Positions 22,283-33,862 of a stretch of DNA of 64,000 nt are shown piece after piece (the stretch's first letter is position 1; the number at the start of each line of letters is the position of its first letter). The notes under the pieces are model-generated. The model saw nothing but the letters and a program-made list of their open reading frames with translations. It made no database searches and was not told the origin of the DNA. Made by a program: the position numbers and the translations under genes. Origin of the DNA: Aplysia californica (taxonomy: Eukaryota; Mollusca; Gastropoda; Aplysiida; Aplysiidae); the NCBI RefSeq assembly GCF_000002075.1, contig NW_004798126.1:17247-81246 (forward strand), written 5' to 3'.

Positions 22283-22540
22283 ATGATGATGATGATGATG
22301 ATGATGATGTTGATGACCGCATGTAATCTTAAGACTCTCCTTGTTAGACCCATTTCCCTGCTGCGATTACTATTATACAGCGCCCATTTAGTTTTTCTCT
22401 CATGTGCTCCCGAGGAAGCCCATACGAGGCGAAACGTTGAACTGTGTCTAGGCCTATTAAACAAATTATAAACATTTCATATTGTTATAGTTATTTTGTC
22501 TGAAAATCAAACAAGACTTTCCCCCCTACTCTGTTTTCGA

Positions 22541-22593
<53 letters not shown>
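22283..22593 (+). repeat. (GAT)n microsatellites beside the LINE 3' end
   Basis: Two runs, 22283-22310 and 22541-22593. On the minus strand the second is a (TCA)n tail that follows the LINE directly after TTAAGGAAAAAA, so it may be the element's own 3' repeat tail. Confidence 0.8.
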
Positions 22594-22597
<4 letters not shown>

Positions 22598-22599
22598 TT

Positions 22600-24970
22600 C
22601 CTTAATGGGCCTGGCGGACTTCACGAAGAAATCTTCGAGCGAGAGCGAGGCTCCTTTTCCGCTCCATTGTCAATATACTTAGAGGCACCTCCACTCGTCC
22701 AAATAACTCCATTCGAATGTTCCTGGACATTCAAACATATGTATGGCATCCTCCTTTCCTCCCTTTCATGGCCGCATCTTCGGCAACGTGGGCTGAGCTC
22801 TTCATTTACAAAGTTCTTATACCATTTCAAGCTCCAATGATGGTCCGACCACAGTCTCGCTAGCTCAACCTGGTCCCAGCGACAAGTGATACTTTGTTCC
22901 TGCTTATTGGAGTACCCAGAATACACATCTTCCAGGTGCTGGTACTTATCTCTGCATGGTGGGTCTCTGATTTCCCTCTTGATCATTGGAAAGACTCCTC
23001 TGTATGTTGTTGGTCGTCTGTCTCCTTCAATGTCTCTGGCTTCATTAGCAGCTTGGTCTGCTGCTTCATTTCCTTCGATTCCCACATGGCTTGGAATCCA
23101 CTGGATTTTTATCGTGGCTGTGACTTCACTGAACTTGCGGGGCAAGTCATTTATGTCTGAGCAGTTGCTTAGCAGTCCCTTGCAGGGGGACTGATGCAGA
23201 GGGACTGCATGACTGTTAGTCAAGATCAGCAAATTTGTTCTACTGTGGCAATTGTCAGCAATCCATTGTGCAGCAGACATCATTGCCTGGTATTCCTCGT
23301 CAAAAGATGGTGTAAGGAATGCACCTTTAGTTTTAATGATTTCTGTTCGTGGTGGTTCATCGTTCATTATCACCACTGCTGCTGCTGCTCCACCTTCGCA
23401 GTATCCTGCGACAGCCGATCCATTGGTGAAAATTGTCATTTTGGCACCAACCTTTTTTATCACGTCCTCTTCAGCTTCACGTGCCTTTACATGATCATCA
23501 CCTTTGCTCTTCACTCCTCTCAGTTCTGTCCGGATTTCGATTTCGCCAGGGGCCTCCATTGGACAAGCTCTCACCAGATTGATCGTTCATCGATTCTCTG
23601 CTTCAGTGGGGAGGTGATCTGCTGGATCAGCGCCCATCCGAAACCAACTTTATCTACTGTTTTTAGGCTTGACTGCTTGATCAAGGGCTTTCTTTCTAGG
23701 ATGTTTGTCTGGAGTCTCTTACCCATCTCTACAGACTGGAGGCGTGTTCTTTTTGTATAGGTGGTGTAGTGCTCTGTTCTGGCCTCTTAGCGCGGCGCTT
23801 CTGTTGGTGTTGTTTTCAGCTGGCCTGATACAAGGCGGAGGGCTTTGTTTTATATTCTGTCCTGGGCCTTTGCACTAGTCTCACTCAGCCAAGGCTGCCA
23901 CGCTGGGGCAGCTTAATCCATCTTGCTTTTCACAAACATCTGATATACCTTCTTGAACGACTCCTTACTCCAGCCCCATTTTGAGTTGCTGACAGCACCG
24001 ATGACCTTCATTTTTGAGGATGCACTTTTGGACACTTCCTCAATGTGATTGTTTAAGATTAGCTGTCTATCCAGATGGACGCCCAGCAGACGTGAAGTGG
24101 GGTTGAATGGTATCTTTTTCCCTTAGATCTGAATTATTGGTTGCCACGTTGCCTCCTTCGCCCATGTTGAGAAGAAGCACTCCTCACTCTTGGTTGCATT
24201 CAAGGTAAGTTTCCGTTCTTTGCTCCATTTCCCAACCATGTCCACAATCAACTGTGTCTCTTCATTTGCATTTTCTCTCTTTGCGTGACTGGTCAATATT
24301 GTGCAGTCATCAGCGAACATTGAGTATGTCAGCTTGGCGGAGGTTAGTTGTTGTGAGTCAAGGTTTGGGAGGGATTCTGCAAGATTGTTTATGAAGAATA
24401 TAAACAGCAGCGGTGATAGTACAGCTCTCTGTGGAAGCCCTTGCTTGAAATTCTGACTCTTGCTTGTTTCTCCATTTAAGCGAACACGGGCTTGTCTGTT
24501 TCTCAGGAAACCATGGATCCATTTGTTCGCACGCAACGAAACTCCCTTGTCAGCCATTGACAGTAGTAAATAGTTTTTCACGCCAAACCGTATAATATGC
24601 CTTGAAGTAGTCCAGCAGGACTAGGACTGATAGATGGATGTTGGCTTTTGTTGAAAACCATCCTCAATTCCTTGACAGATTCTGATGATCTGGTCGGTGC
24701 AGCTATGACCTTGGCGAAAGCCTGCCTGGGTATCTACAATCCATTCATTCTTCTCCGACAGGTAGTAAATTCTTTCAGAGTGCATCCTTTCTATAACTTT
24801 CACGACACAAGATGTCAAACTAATAGGTCGAAAGGATGTCATATCACTTGGTGACTTGCCAGCTTTCAATAGAGGAATTATAAGTGCCTTACGCCAGCCT
24901 TGTGGGCACGCTGCTTGGTTAAGCGACAGATTACATAATAATGCTGAGCAATTCTTTCAATGCGAGTAGG
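22600..24970 (-). mobile_element. Non-LTR retrotransposon (LINE) with RNase H, decayed and 5'-truncated
   Basis: Minus-strand order: reverse transcriptase fingers (FRPISLTSCVVKVIERM and AGFRQGHSCTDQII, 24869-24621), palm with PQRAVLSPLLFIFFINNLAE and FADDCTI (24581-24123), thumb (23.6-24.1 kb), RNase H (about 23480-23000) and a CRRCGHER cysteine motif. RNase H follows RT as in I- and jockey-related clades. It is inactive: the frame is broken several times, PQG is PQR, and two RNase H aspartates are asparagine (TNGS, TNSHA), while the glutamate and WIPSHVGIEGNEAAD remain. ORF1 and the endonuclease are absent, ending at a GAT run and the gap. Confidence 0.85.
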
Positions 24971-25007
24971 CCAAGCTCTTTTAGGAAAGGTGGTGGTATA
25001 TCATCAG

Positions 25008-25022
25008 ATATGATGATGATGA

Positions 25023-25077
<55 letters not shown>
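25008..25077 (+). repeat. (GAT)n microsatellite entering the assembly gap
   Basis: A pure GATGAT run that stops at the gap edge, so the true length is unknown and probably caused the assembly break. Confidence 0.9.
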
Positions 25078-25937
25078 NNNNNNNNNNNNNNNNNNNNNNN
25101 NNNNNNNNNNNNNNNNNNNNNNNNNNNNNNNNNNNNNNNNNNNNNNNNNNNNNNNNNNNNNNNNNNNNNNNNNNNNNNNNNNNNNNNNNNNNNNNNNNNN
25201 NNNNNNNNNNNNNNNNNNNNNNNNNNNNNNNNNNNNNNNNNNNNNNNNNNNNNNNNNNNNNNNNNNNNNNNNNNNNNNNNNNNNNNNNNNNNNNNNNNNN
25301 NNNNNNNNNNNNNNNNNNNNNNNNNNNNNNNNNNNNNNNNNNNNNNNNNNNNNNNNNNNNNNNNNNNNNNNNNNNNNNNNNNNNNNNNNNNNNNNNNNNN
25401 NNNNNNNNNNNNNNNNNNNNNNNNNNNNNNNNNNNNNNNNNNNNNNNNNNNNNNNNNNNNNNNNNNNNNNNNNNNNNNNNNNNNNNNNNNNNNNNNNNNN
25501 NNNNNNNNNNNNNNNNNNNNNNNNNNNNNNNNNNNNNNNNNNNNNNNNNNNNNNNNNNNNNNNNNNNNNNNNNNNNNNNNNNNNNNNNNNNNNNNNNNNN
25601 NNNNNNNNNNNNNNNNNNNNNNNNNNNNNNNNNNNNNNNNNNNNNNNNNNNNNNNNNNNNNNNNNNNNNNNNNNNNNNNNNNNNNNNNNNNNNNNNNNNN
25701 NNNNNNNNNNNNNNNNNNNNNNNNNNNNNNNNNNNNNNNNNNNNNNNNNNNNNNNNNNNNNNNNNNNNNNNNNNNNNNNNNNNNNNNNNNNNNNNNNNNN
25801 NNNNNNNNNNNNNNNNNNNNNNNNNNNNNNNNNNNNNNNNNNNNNNNNNNNNNNNNNNNNNNNNNNNNNNNNNNNNNNNNNNNNNNNNNNNNNNNNNNNN
25901 NNNNNNNNNNNNNNNNNNNNNNNNNNNNNNNNNNNNN
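25078..25937. other. Assembly gap (860 N)
   Basis: Run of N. Any 5' part of the LINE may lie here. Confidence 0.99.
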
Positions 25938-27890
25938 AGGGGGGGGGTTGTTGAGGTAGATTCCCTGTGTATTATTATTGTACGTGCTTTATGATAGGCT
26001 TTAGGCCTATTAATAACAAAATGAAAGGCACCGAACGACCTTGCTTGTCGAAAAACACCAAAAGAACTGAAAGCAGTGGTTGTGGGATTCATATGGCTGA
26101 ACCAAATCAAAGACTTTTATACATGTACAATGTATAAAAAACAAAGCAAAACACAACAGCATACCTGGCAAACATTCGTCGTCCTCCCCAGTGCTATAGA
26201 TAGGCCTATAGGCCCTATATATTACATGCCATGTATACTAGTACCTACTAGATATAGGCCTACGTACGTCTTTGATCCTTAGTGTTGACTACTACTATTT
26301 CAGTAGCTTATTATATCTGATATGTTCCGATTATGATCTCTATTATCGCCAGGTGCACGATTATTTTGTCTCACTCAGAAAGAGAATGTCGTCTACTCGA
26401 TCGTTCTCTAATCTGACCTTCGATAAGCTGGGTACGTACTCATTTCAATCGATAAGGACAGCTGACGGCCGATAATGAAAGTGCCTGTTTGAAGGTAATT
26501 TGGATATTTTAAAAAAAATGAAATTATGTGTTTGTCATTGATAGGCCTCATATCAGAGTTTATGCCCTCGGGCTGGTTTTCCTTCATTGCAGGCTGTATT
26601 GAAAAAATTGTTGTAGAATAATGAGTGCAAGAGTGTGAACGCCCCCCCCCCAAAAAAAAAACCAAAACAAAACAAACAAACAACCCCAACAACAACAACA
26701 ACCACACACACACAAAAACAACAAAAACAAAACAAAATGAACAACAACCCAAACAAACAACAAACAAATAAACAAAACAAAACAAACAAAGAAACCAAAG
26801 AAACAAAATTAAAACCAAAAAAATAAAAATATTGAGAAACATAATAATTAAGTTAAAATTTGTAGTCATTTCCTTGCGTCCTCGAGATCACTACTGATGT
26901 CAGGACTATGTTGGCTGTATTCTGTCGTGACCCCAAGTTAGGGTTTCCCCTTTTTAGTTTCCCTTGTATTTATAACGTAGGCCCTAGGCTAGCCTACAGT
27001 TTATTCTCCCACGTTTCCACATTTCCGTATGTTTGTTATTTTCTATCGTTTCTAGGCTGTCGGCTCACCACAGCGTGGTATGGATTCTCAAGACACTAGC
27101 AAGTTTTTAAAAAATAAAAGAATATAATAAACGAAGCATGTTCGGCTTCAACGACATGTATTTGTACATTTAAGTGTGTACCACAACGTACAGCAACGAG
27201 GATATGAACGTCAAGTCATTTTAGGCTCTGAGCGAATGAAACTTTAACCCCCCCCCCCCCCAAATTTAACACCTTCTCGGAAAAAGGCAGCCATGTATGT
27301 GGGCTTCTCGAAATGACGTCATCAGTTTTTGTTGTGCTGGATCTTCGATTCTTACTGTTTGTATGTCAGCGGATAGATCCCAACGGAGGGAGAAAATGGC
27401 CGATGCTTCAGTGTTTAGCACAACATTGCTGAAGATTGCCTATTTCCCACGGTGAATGACCCCATGCTTCTGATTTCTCTGTCATGGAGAAACCATCAGG
27501 TGTAGCGACAACTGCATGTGTGCTTAGTGTTGTTTACTGTACGTCTTGATAGAAACAGGGAAGTCTGCAAATAGATGCACTGAACGACGAAGCACGTCTT
27601 CCAGAATCGGAAATACCAAATTCGTAAGATTAGCTTTCTTTCTGGTCCAGGTGCAAGAGTTTGCAGGATGTCAAGCTCATAGGGAGAGAGTTCTTCTGAT
27701 ATTAATAAGGCATGCTGTTAGATGCAGAGTCCTTGTCTTTTCATATGTGGAGAAGGTAGGGCATGTTTACTTTTGGATTATAAATCTAATGTAAATGAAG
27801 GCTACTATTATTATCAGTTTTTTTTGTTTGGAAGCCTTTTTGTTTAGGGTTTGGTTTAGGTCTGGGTGTCTAATTTAATCTTAAATTTTT
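25938..27890. other. Intergenic, low-complexity and unassigned
   Basis: It includes a ~180-base CAAA/AACAA-rich stretch (26650-26830), short poly-C runs and a perfect CRE palindrome TGACGTCA at 27314-27321. No exon, RNA gene or element ends recognised. Confidence 0.5.
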
Positions 27891-27894
27891 CTTA

Positions 27895-27975
27895 AGTGAT
27901 TATTCACACCGGGTGTGCGTATATTAATATTATTCGCACCGGGTGTGCAAATAAAAAATAATTCTATTCGCATAG
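27895..27975. repeat. Palindromic ATTCRCAC minisatellite, small block
   Basis: Units such as ATTCACACCGGGTGTGCGTAT and ATTCGCACCGGGTGTGCAAA are near-perfect palindromes. They are related to the larger block at 29175-29412. Confidence 0.65.
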
Positions 27976-28084
27976 GGTCAAGCCTACGTTGATTTTTGGA
28001 GACCTCGTTTGTCTCACCCGGGTATCCCACCTTTTGGCAAGGCAAAGGCTTTTTAAATGTTAAAAAGACTGTTAGTATGATATT

Positions 28085-28380
28085 AGAAATCTAGATCTAG
28101 ATTCTAGATCTACTTGTTTAAATATTTTTAGGGTTAAAGCATGCACTCTTCTCTATCTCTCTCTCTCTCTTTCTCAAGGCGCAAGGAAAACAAAAAAAGA
28201 AAAAAAGAGAGACTTGAGTTTGAGTCATTAGATCTATCATTATCATTGACACCATCATGGCATAGACAACTTGAATTCCAAATTGAGTGGGGGGGGGTTT
28301 CGTATCGCATTGCACTTGTAATTAGAATTAGATCTAGAATCTAGATCTTAAATCTAGATCTAGATCTAGGTCTATCTCTA
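28085..28380. repeat. TCTAGATC-rich stretch
   Basis: Repeated AGATCTAGAT words at 28090-28115 and 28325-28372, among the densest in the window. Similar clusters are at 17960-18030, 28915-28945, 29455-29545 and 30465-30490. Confidence 0.6.
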
Positions 28381-29174
28381 CCAAAGATAGCACATTTAGG
28401 TATTTTTTTACTTTCCCTGCCGTCTCACACTCAGCTACCAGTTGTCTATTTTCTACTAAATATTGATGCGCTGAACACGAATATCAACTTCATTTCCGTC
28501 GCAAATTAATGGTTTTTGAAATATTTGATTGTTTTTAACCGAGATAGATAGACATGCTTTGGACCAATCGGGGGGTTCCCCACTGGGGTAAAAGAAAATC
28601 TTGGGGGTTACAGGGGGGCATGCCCCCCTGTTTTTACACCCATAATTTGATATTTTACAGTTAGATTTGAAATTGTCTTGAAAATAATTGATTTGCGACA
28701 GTTTTAGTGGCTTTATGTGTGATCTGCAGCAAACAGTACAGCAGTTTGACCCCTGAAACAGTGCATCTGTATGCGGGAGTGAAAGTAAAAGTTTACCCAC
28801 ATTTATGTTCACTCAGCCCAAAAAGTGTTCGCAGAAATCTGCGCTTTGCTTCAGATGGCGCTGTGGAGTCTTTGTTTTGAAGAGCTCTCTCTTTCGTTTC
28901 CCCAGAAGAAGAAAAGGGTAGATCTAGATCTAATCTAGATCTAAGCAGAGTCTGTTAATTTCAGTTTTATTGTTTTTCACCCAAGTAGGGTAACCCTGCT
29001 CGCAAAGTCCACACTTTTTCGAAGAGGGCACCAAATTTTGAGGAGACTTTTTATACTGGCTCAAAGAGAGGAGTGAACTATCTAGTTACGGATCCTGTTA
29101 TTATACGTATGATCTTTGTCCCTATGCGATGAGGGGGAAAAAATGAGAAAATGCTAGGCCCAATTAATTTCCAT

Positions 29175-29412
29175 CCTTCTTTTGAAACGCCCTGTGCCAA
29201 TAATATTTTGTAGCATTCACACACCCTGTGCAAATAAAATTTCATAGTATTCACACAGTATTCACACACCCTGTGTGAATATAATTATAGTATTCACAAA
29301 CCCTGTTCAAATAACTATTCATACACCCTGTGTTAATAAAATTTCATAGTATTCGCTCACCCTGTGCGAATACAATTCCATAGTATTCACACACCCTGTG
29401 CGAATAACTACA
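29175..29412. repeat. Palindromic ~36-bp minisatellite
   Basis: Six or so imperfect units built on TATTCACACACCCTGTGCGA followed by ATA-rich spacers (AAATTTCATAG). Each core can fold on itself around CCC. Confidence 0.75.
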
Positions 29413-29654
29413 GCCTTTTTTTTTTTACTATTGTCTAGATTTAGATTCTAGTCTGTCTAGAAATCTAGATCTAGCCTACTAAAAATATAGGACAATAAAA
29501 CCAGATCACATCTAAAAACAGAGATCTAGATCTAGATTCCAGACTCTATCAATAATTTGTCCGTCAGTGCAATAACTCGGCTACTGTATTGAACAAATTC
29601 CACAAGATCCGTGGTAACAGTTTTTGGTTGAGTCTGCTGTCTACATGTACACCA

Positions 29655-29850
29655 ACATTTTAATTATAACATAATAACTACGAAATGGTTTGTGAATCTG
29701 ACTCTGCAGAAATGATTTCTCCACCCAAAAACACTTCGGGTAGCCAAGTTTCTTTCTAACACTCCAATTAATTACTGAGATATCATTGTTTTTCTTACAG
29801 AATCTGCTGTATTGGGATATCCACTTTTAGGAGTATTTTCCTATATTATG
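29655..29850. repeat. Dispersed repeat R6, second copy
   Basis: Reverse-complement match to 14355-14550. It lies immediately left of an R5 element end at 29870. Confidence 0.6.
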
Positions 29851-29869
29851 AAATTTATAACTTGACACA

Positions 29870-29965
29870 TGTGAGGCATTGTGGTGAAACCAGGTGCTCA
29901 TCGAAATAATGGAGTCAAAGAAACAAGCATTTTTAAGACAGTTGGCTGAGTTGGGCATTTTATTT
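29870..29965. mobile_element. R5 inverted-repeat element, end interrupted by MULE copy 2
   Basis: TGTGAGGCATTGTGGTGAAA is the R5 end, and the following ~70 bases match the reversed right interior of 34297-34200. The match stops exactly where the Mutator-type element begins. Confidence 0.6.
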
Positions 29966-30081
29966 CGAAGTGTATACAGACTCGGTAACCAGGAACAAAG
30001 TCATGAAGTATTAAAGCATACAGACCCGGTAGGGGAAATCTTTTGTGATTTTGGAAAGTTTCAGCGCCCAGACCCGGTATA

Positions 30082-30133
<52 letters not shown>

Positions 30134-30623
30134 TAGAGAGAGAGAGAGAGAGTTGACAGGGAGGGTATGAGAGACAGATAGAGTGGGAAAGTAGGTGGCG
30201 GAGAAAGAAAGACAGAGACAAACAAGGAGAAAGAGAAGAGGGGCAGGCAAAAAAGAGGGGAGAGAGACAGAGAAATAGAGAGGGTGACTGCTCGATTGGA
30301 ATTATGACCTTGTTCTTTTCTTCAAATTGTCTAATTGATTCCTCCAACTCCAAAACGGAGGAAAAACGATGGTTTGTCGTAAATACATTCGCAATCTTTA
30401 GATATTTTATTATTAGGCCTCGAAACTAGATCTATGATATATGTCTGTCTGTCTACTAACTGTCTAGATCTAGAATCTAGACCTAGGCCATAGATAAAAA
30501 AGAACCTTGGTCTACCCTGAGCCAAGAGGGCGCTGAAACTTTCCGAAATCACTAAAGATATCCCCAACGGGGTCTGTATACTTCATGACTTTGTTCCCGG
30601 TTACCGGGTCTGTGTACACTCCC
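29966..30623. mobile_element. Mutator-type (MULE) miniature element, copy 2
   Basis: Perfect 9-bp target duplication ATTTTATTT at 29957-29965 and 30624-30632. Same ends, the same internal order of GT run, GA run and TCTAGATC words, and the same orientation as copy 1. The GA block is shorter and more broken. 658 bp, non-coding. Confidence 0.8.
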
Positions 30624-30647
30624 ATTTTATTTTCGAAGTGACTATTT

Positions 30648-31036
30648 CCCCGAATTTTCATGAAAATAAACTTTGAACTCTATTTCTCCGAACGGTTTCC
30701 GTTTTTGAGATTTTTTTAATTTGCGAGATTTACGCGTCATCTTTCATTTTGCCATTTTGCGAGGACTGGGAAGAAGCATTTTTTGCATCAAATTCAATTT
30801 CTAGAGCTAGAGATTTTTAAATGTCTGAATATTCAAATACTTCAGTTGTGGTTGGGGCAACGTTCCTGGACTATATTTCATTTGAAAATACCTTCAAAAG
30901 GTACTGCGAGAAAACAAGACTGATCAACCTTGGCAGTAACCTATTTTGCATTTAGTCATCCAGCAAAAAATAAAATCCTTCTTGTAAAAAAAAAATCCCT
31001 ACGCCCCATTCACACCTTAGGCCTACATGACACACA

Positions 31037-31070
<34 letters not shown>

Positions 31071-31207
31071 CACACTCACACACACACTCACACACACTGT
31101 CACGCATTCACACACACGGGCCGTTCCATTCGCAATTATTATCAACGAATCTCAACAACGGAAACCGTTAGGAGAAATAGAGTTCAAGATTATTTTCCCG
31201 AACGTTA
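30648..31207. mobile_element. Inverted-repeat element with ~50-bp arms
   Basis: 30664-30711 and 31149-31196 are inverted copies at about 90% identity, sharing GAACTCTATTTCTCC and AACGGTTTCCGTT. Between them are unique sequence and a CA run. Superfamily unknown. Confidence 0.5.
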
Positions 31208-31246
31208 GGAGAAATAGAGCAGGCCTTTTTTTGTGTGCATTTTTTT

Positions 31247-31551
31247 GGGGTAGCTTTAATTGCAACAGAGTGACGCTGTGACAAATAACGCAGCGTTAAT
31301 TTTGACAGAGTGACTCTGTGATAGTTAATGCGGTGTTAATTGCGACAGTGACTCTGTGACCAAAAAAAAATTAAAACGAAAATTTAAGAAAAACAAACGC
31401 ACGCACTCACACACACATACAAATACACATGCACACACACAGACACACACACACAAACACTCACACTCACAGACAAACGCACACCGCACATGCTTGTGGC
31501 TTTATAATTATGCATACACGCACACACAACGTACACACACACACACACACA

Positions 31552-31621
<70 letters not shown>

Positions 31622-32093
31622 AAACTAACAGACAAACAAACAAAGACAGTTGCATCTCTTTTCTTGTTGTTGTTGATTTTGTTGCCCCAAGTGGTTTTTG
31701 TTGCTGTTGTATGCTGCTGATGTTTTTTTGCCACGACTCTACTGTACAGAAAGTCTTTATGGATTTTTACCTCACTCTTTAAGTCCACCTTCTCAACTAT
31801 TTCAGTTTCAGATGATTTGTTCCTACAGGCAAAACAATTTAATCTTGAAATTTAGCAAAAGCTTTGTCAAATTCGTCGTATGATTTGAATGCCTGCTCTA
31901 GAAAGCCTTCCATCTTGTCAGGCTGAGACTAGCCGAGTTAACTAGGACCACGCTGGGAGAAGCGGAAAAGGTAGATGATGTTAGATCTAGATGTAGATCT
32001 AATCATCTACGCAAAAGAGTTCCGTGTTCATTCTGTGGCAATTAACGCCGTGTTACTTGTCACTGCGTCACTCTGTCGCAATTAACACCACCT
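31247..32093. mobile_element. Inverted-repeat element with repetitive ~45-bp ends
   Basis: The left end TTTAATTGCAACAGAGTGAC and the reversed right end GTTAATTGCGACAGAGTGAC continue in parallel for ~43 bp. The left end carries two further diverged tandem units (to 31360). The middle is filled by CA microsatellites. No coding capacity. Confidence 0.55.
31400..31620 (+). repeat. (CA)n microsatellite
   Basis: Broken then nearly pure CA dinucleotides (pure from ~31549). A shorter CA run is at 31028-31115. Confidence 0.95.
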
Positions 32094-32129
32094 TTTTTTT
32101 TTCGCTCAACCCCTTTCATGTTCATTTAA

Positions 32130-32437
32130 AAACACATTTATGTGTGGGTTTCACTGGGAAAATGGCGATTTAAGGTAAAAACAGGTACATTTGCAGTTTC
32201 CAAGGACTCTCAAGCTATGGAAATTACCAAGTGCGGCCATTTTCTCGCTAATTTAACCTCTAAAACCAGGTGATCCCCTACCTCCTTCAATTGCAAGTCT
32301 CGACCTCTATTCAAGATCGATGAGTATTTTTGTTCACAGAAAGCAAGACATATGAAGTGTTCATTCAGGTGATACCATTAGCTTCACATATGCCCAAAAA
32401 TTGACGAGCGCCTGATTCCACCGCATCGTGACATATT
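32130..32437. mobile_element. R5 inverted-repeat element, diverged copy
   Basis: The right end GCGCCTGATTCCACCGC and an interior with CTCCTTCAATTGCAAGTC and CCATTTTCTCGCTAATTTAA are shared with the copies at 3084 and 33863. Confidence 0.55.
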
Positions 32438-33862
32438 TAAGTAATTTGCAAAAAGAAAGTTGTTCTTAAACTAAAAAAGAATTAAAATCTAAAATGTGCT
32501 CAGATTTAATTTTTTATTTTCTCTTGATCTCTATACGTTCTATCTGTAGAACCCTGGCATGAAGCGGTAATTAGCATTAATCTAGTATTGTCTGGCTTTG
32601 GCAGTCTTAACAATCACTTTTGAAAAACAGGGCTAAATAAGACATGATCTACAGTTCAACTGTTTATTTGATTAATTTTTTTGTTTTACAAAGCGTTGCC
32701 TCGGAACTGATTTGTCTAAAATGCACTTAACAATAGAAAGCACTTTTGAGAAAATAGTTCTGAGGCAATGAAATCTGCATGTGATTCAAAGAGGAATTGT
32801 TTGTCAGATTTTTTCTCTATTGTTTCATTCATCATGAATTCCTCCATTAAATTATTAAATCTAGAATTGTGTTTCTTGTGAAAGTAAAAAACTAAACTGT
32901 AAGTTGGATTTTATCATTTTCATAAAACTTCTTTAAAAGAAAATAATATGTCAGTGTCACTAATGAAGCTAACATTCATGATACTGAAATGTTACAGCCA
33001 TTCAAGAACTTTTCAAGTTATTACCTTATAAAAAGACCAGCACAGCACTCATGGCCCTTCCTTCCTACTTTTCACCTCAGTCAACTTATTTCTTTTTAAG
33101 CGATCACAACTACAGAAACAAACACCAGGAGGGTCAATAAATGTTGAATACAGCGATACCTCTTACTCTTTAGATTAAAGTAGTGATCAAGAACACAAAA
33201 AACACAGACAAACAAGTAGCAAAACATGAAAAAGCAAAATTATCTTTGTCAGCACGATACCAACCCTGATAGACTCGCTGTTTAAGTCAATGTTAGGCCG
33301 CTTGAGCTGGGGTCAAAGTCTACTGCAGCTGACCTCCTGGAATTGAAGAAATTTGTGCTTTTTTTAAGGTTATCTAGCTCCAAATTTGCTAATCATAGGA
33401 GTTTCATATTTACAGAGGTCATTAACATACGGAAGTTTAATTACTTTCAAGGGTTTCTGAAATCACTCCATGTACAAAAAATTGGTAAAAGTGTGAACTT
33501 TTATATTAAGCTTATTTTCACTGAAACATAACTCTAGAATTATTCATCTGATTCACATATGAATGCAATGTCATTGCTAAGTAGAATAATTCCTTGTTTG
33601 GATCTCATTATATCCTGATGTACACCAAAGGCCCTATCTTCACTGAAATGTTTCGAGTAACTTACCCTATAGCAGGGATATCATTTTTCAGTCACACTTG
33701 CACTGTCTATAGAGGCACGCTCACCAGACCATACTACCTAAAAGTAGATCATTTATTGCCCACTCTATCCCCTTCTGCTGGGAAAAAGTGAGGTCTTAGG
33801 TGGAAGCAGAGACTTGCTGTTCTCAAGGGAAAATCATATTTTGCGGTTGGGTTTTTATAATA

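Noticed and set aside
22621-23574. A host RNase H gene of 317 residues
   Set aside because: It follows a reverse transcriptase on the same strand, ends in a LINE-type cysteine motif and has two catalytic aspartates replaced, so it is part of the decayed LINE.
25004-26110. Long reading frames of over 300 residues on both strands
   Set aside because: They run through the N gap and GAT repeats. The open frame is an artefact of missing sequence.
27381-27440. Possible first exon beginning MADASVFSTTLLKIAYF
   Set aside because: Only 19 codons before a stop, no similarity recognised and no good donor.
31027-31655. His/Thr and Cys/Val-rich peptides
   Set aside because: Translations of CA/TG dinucleotide repeats.
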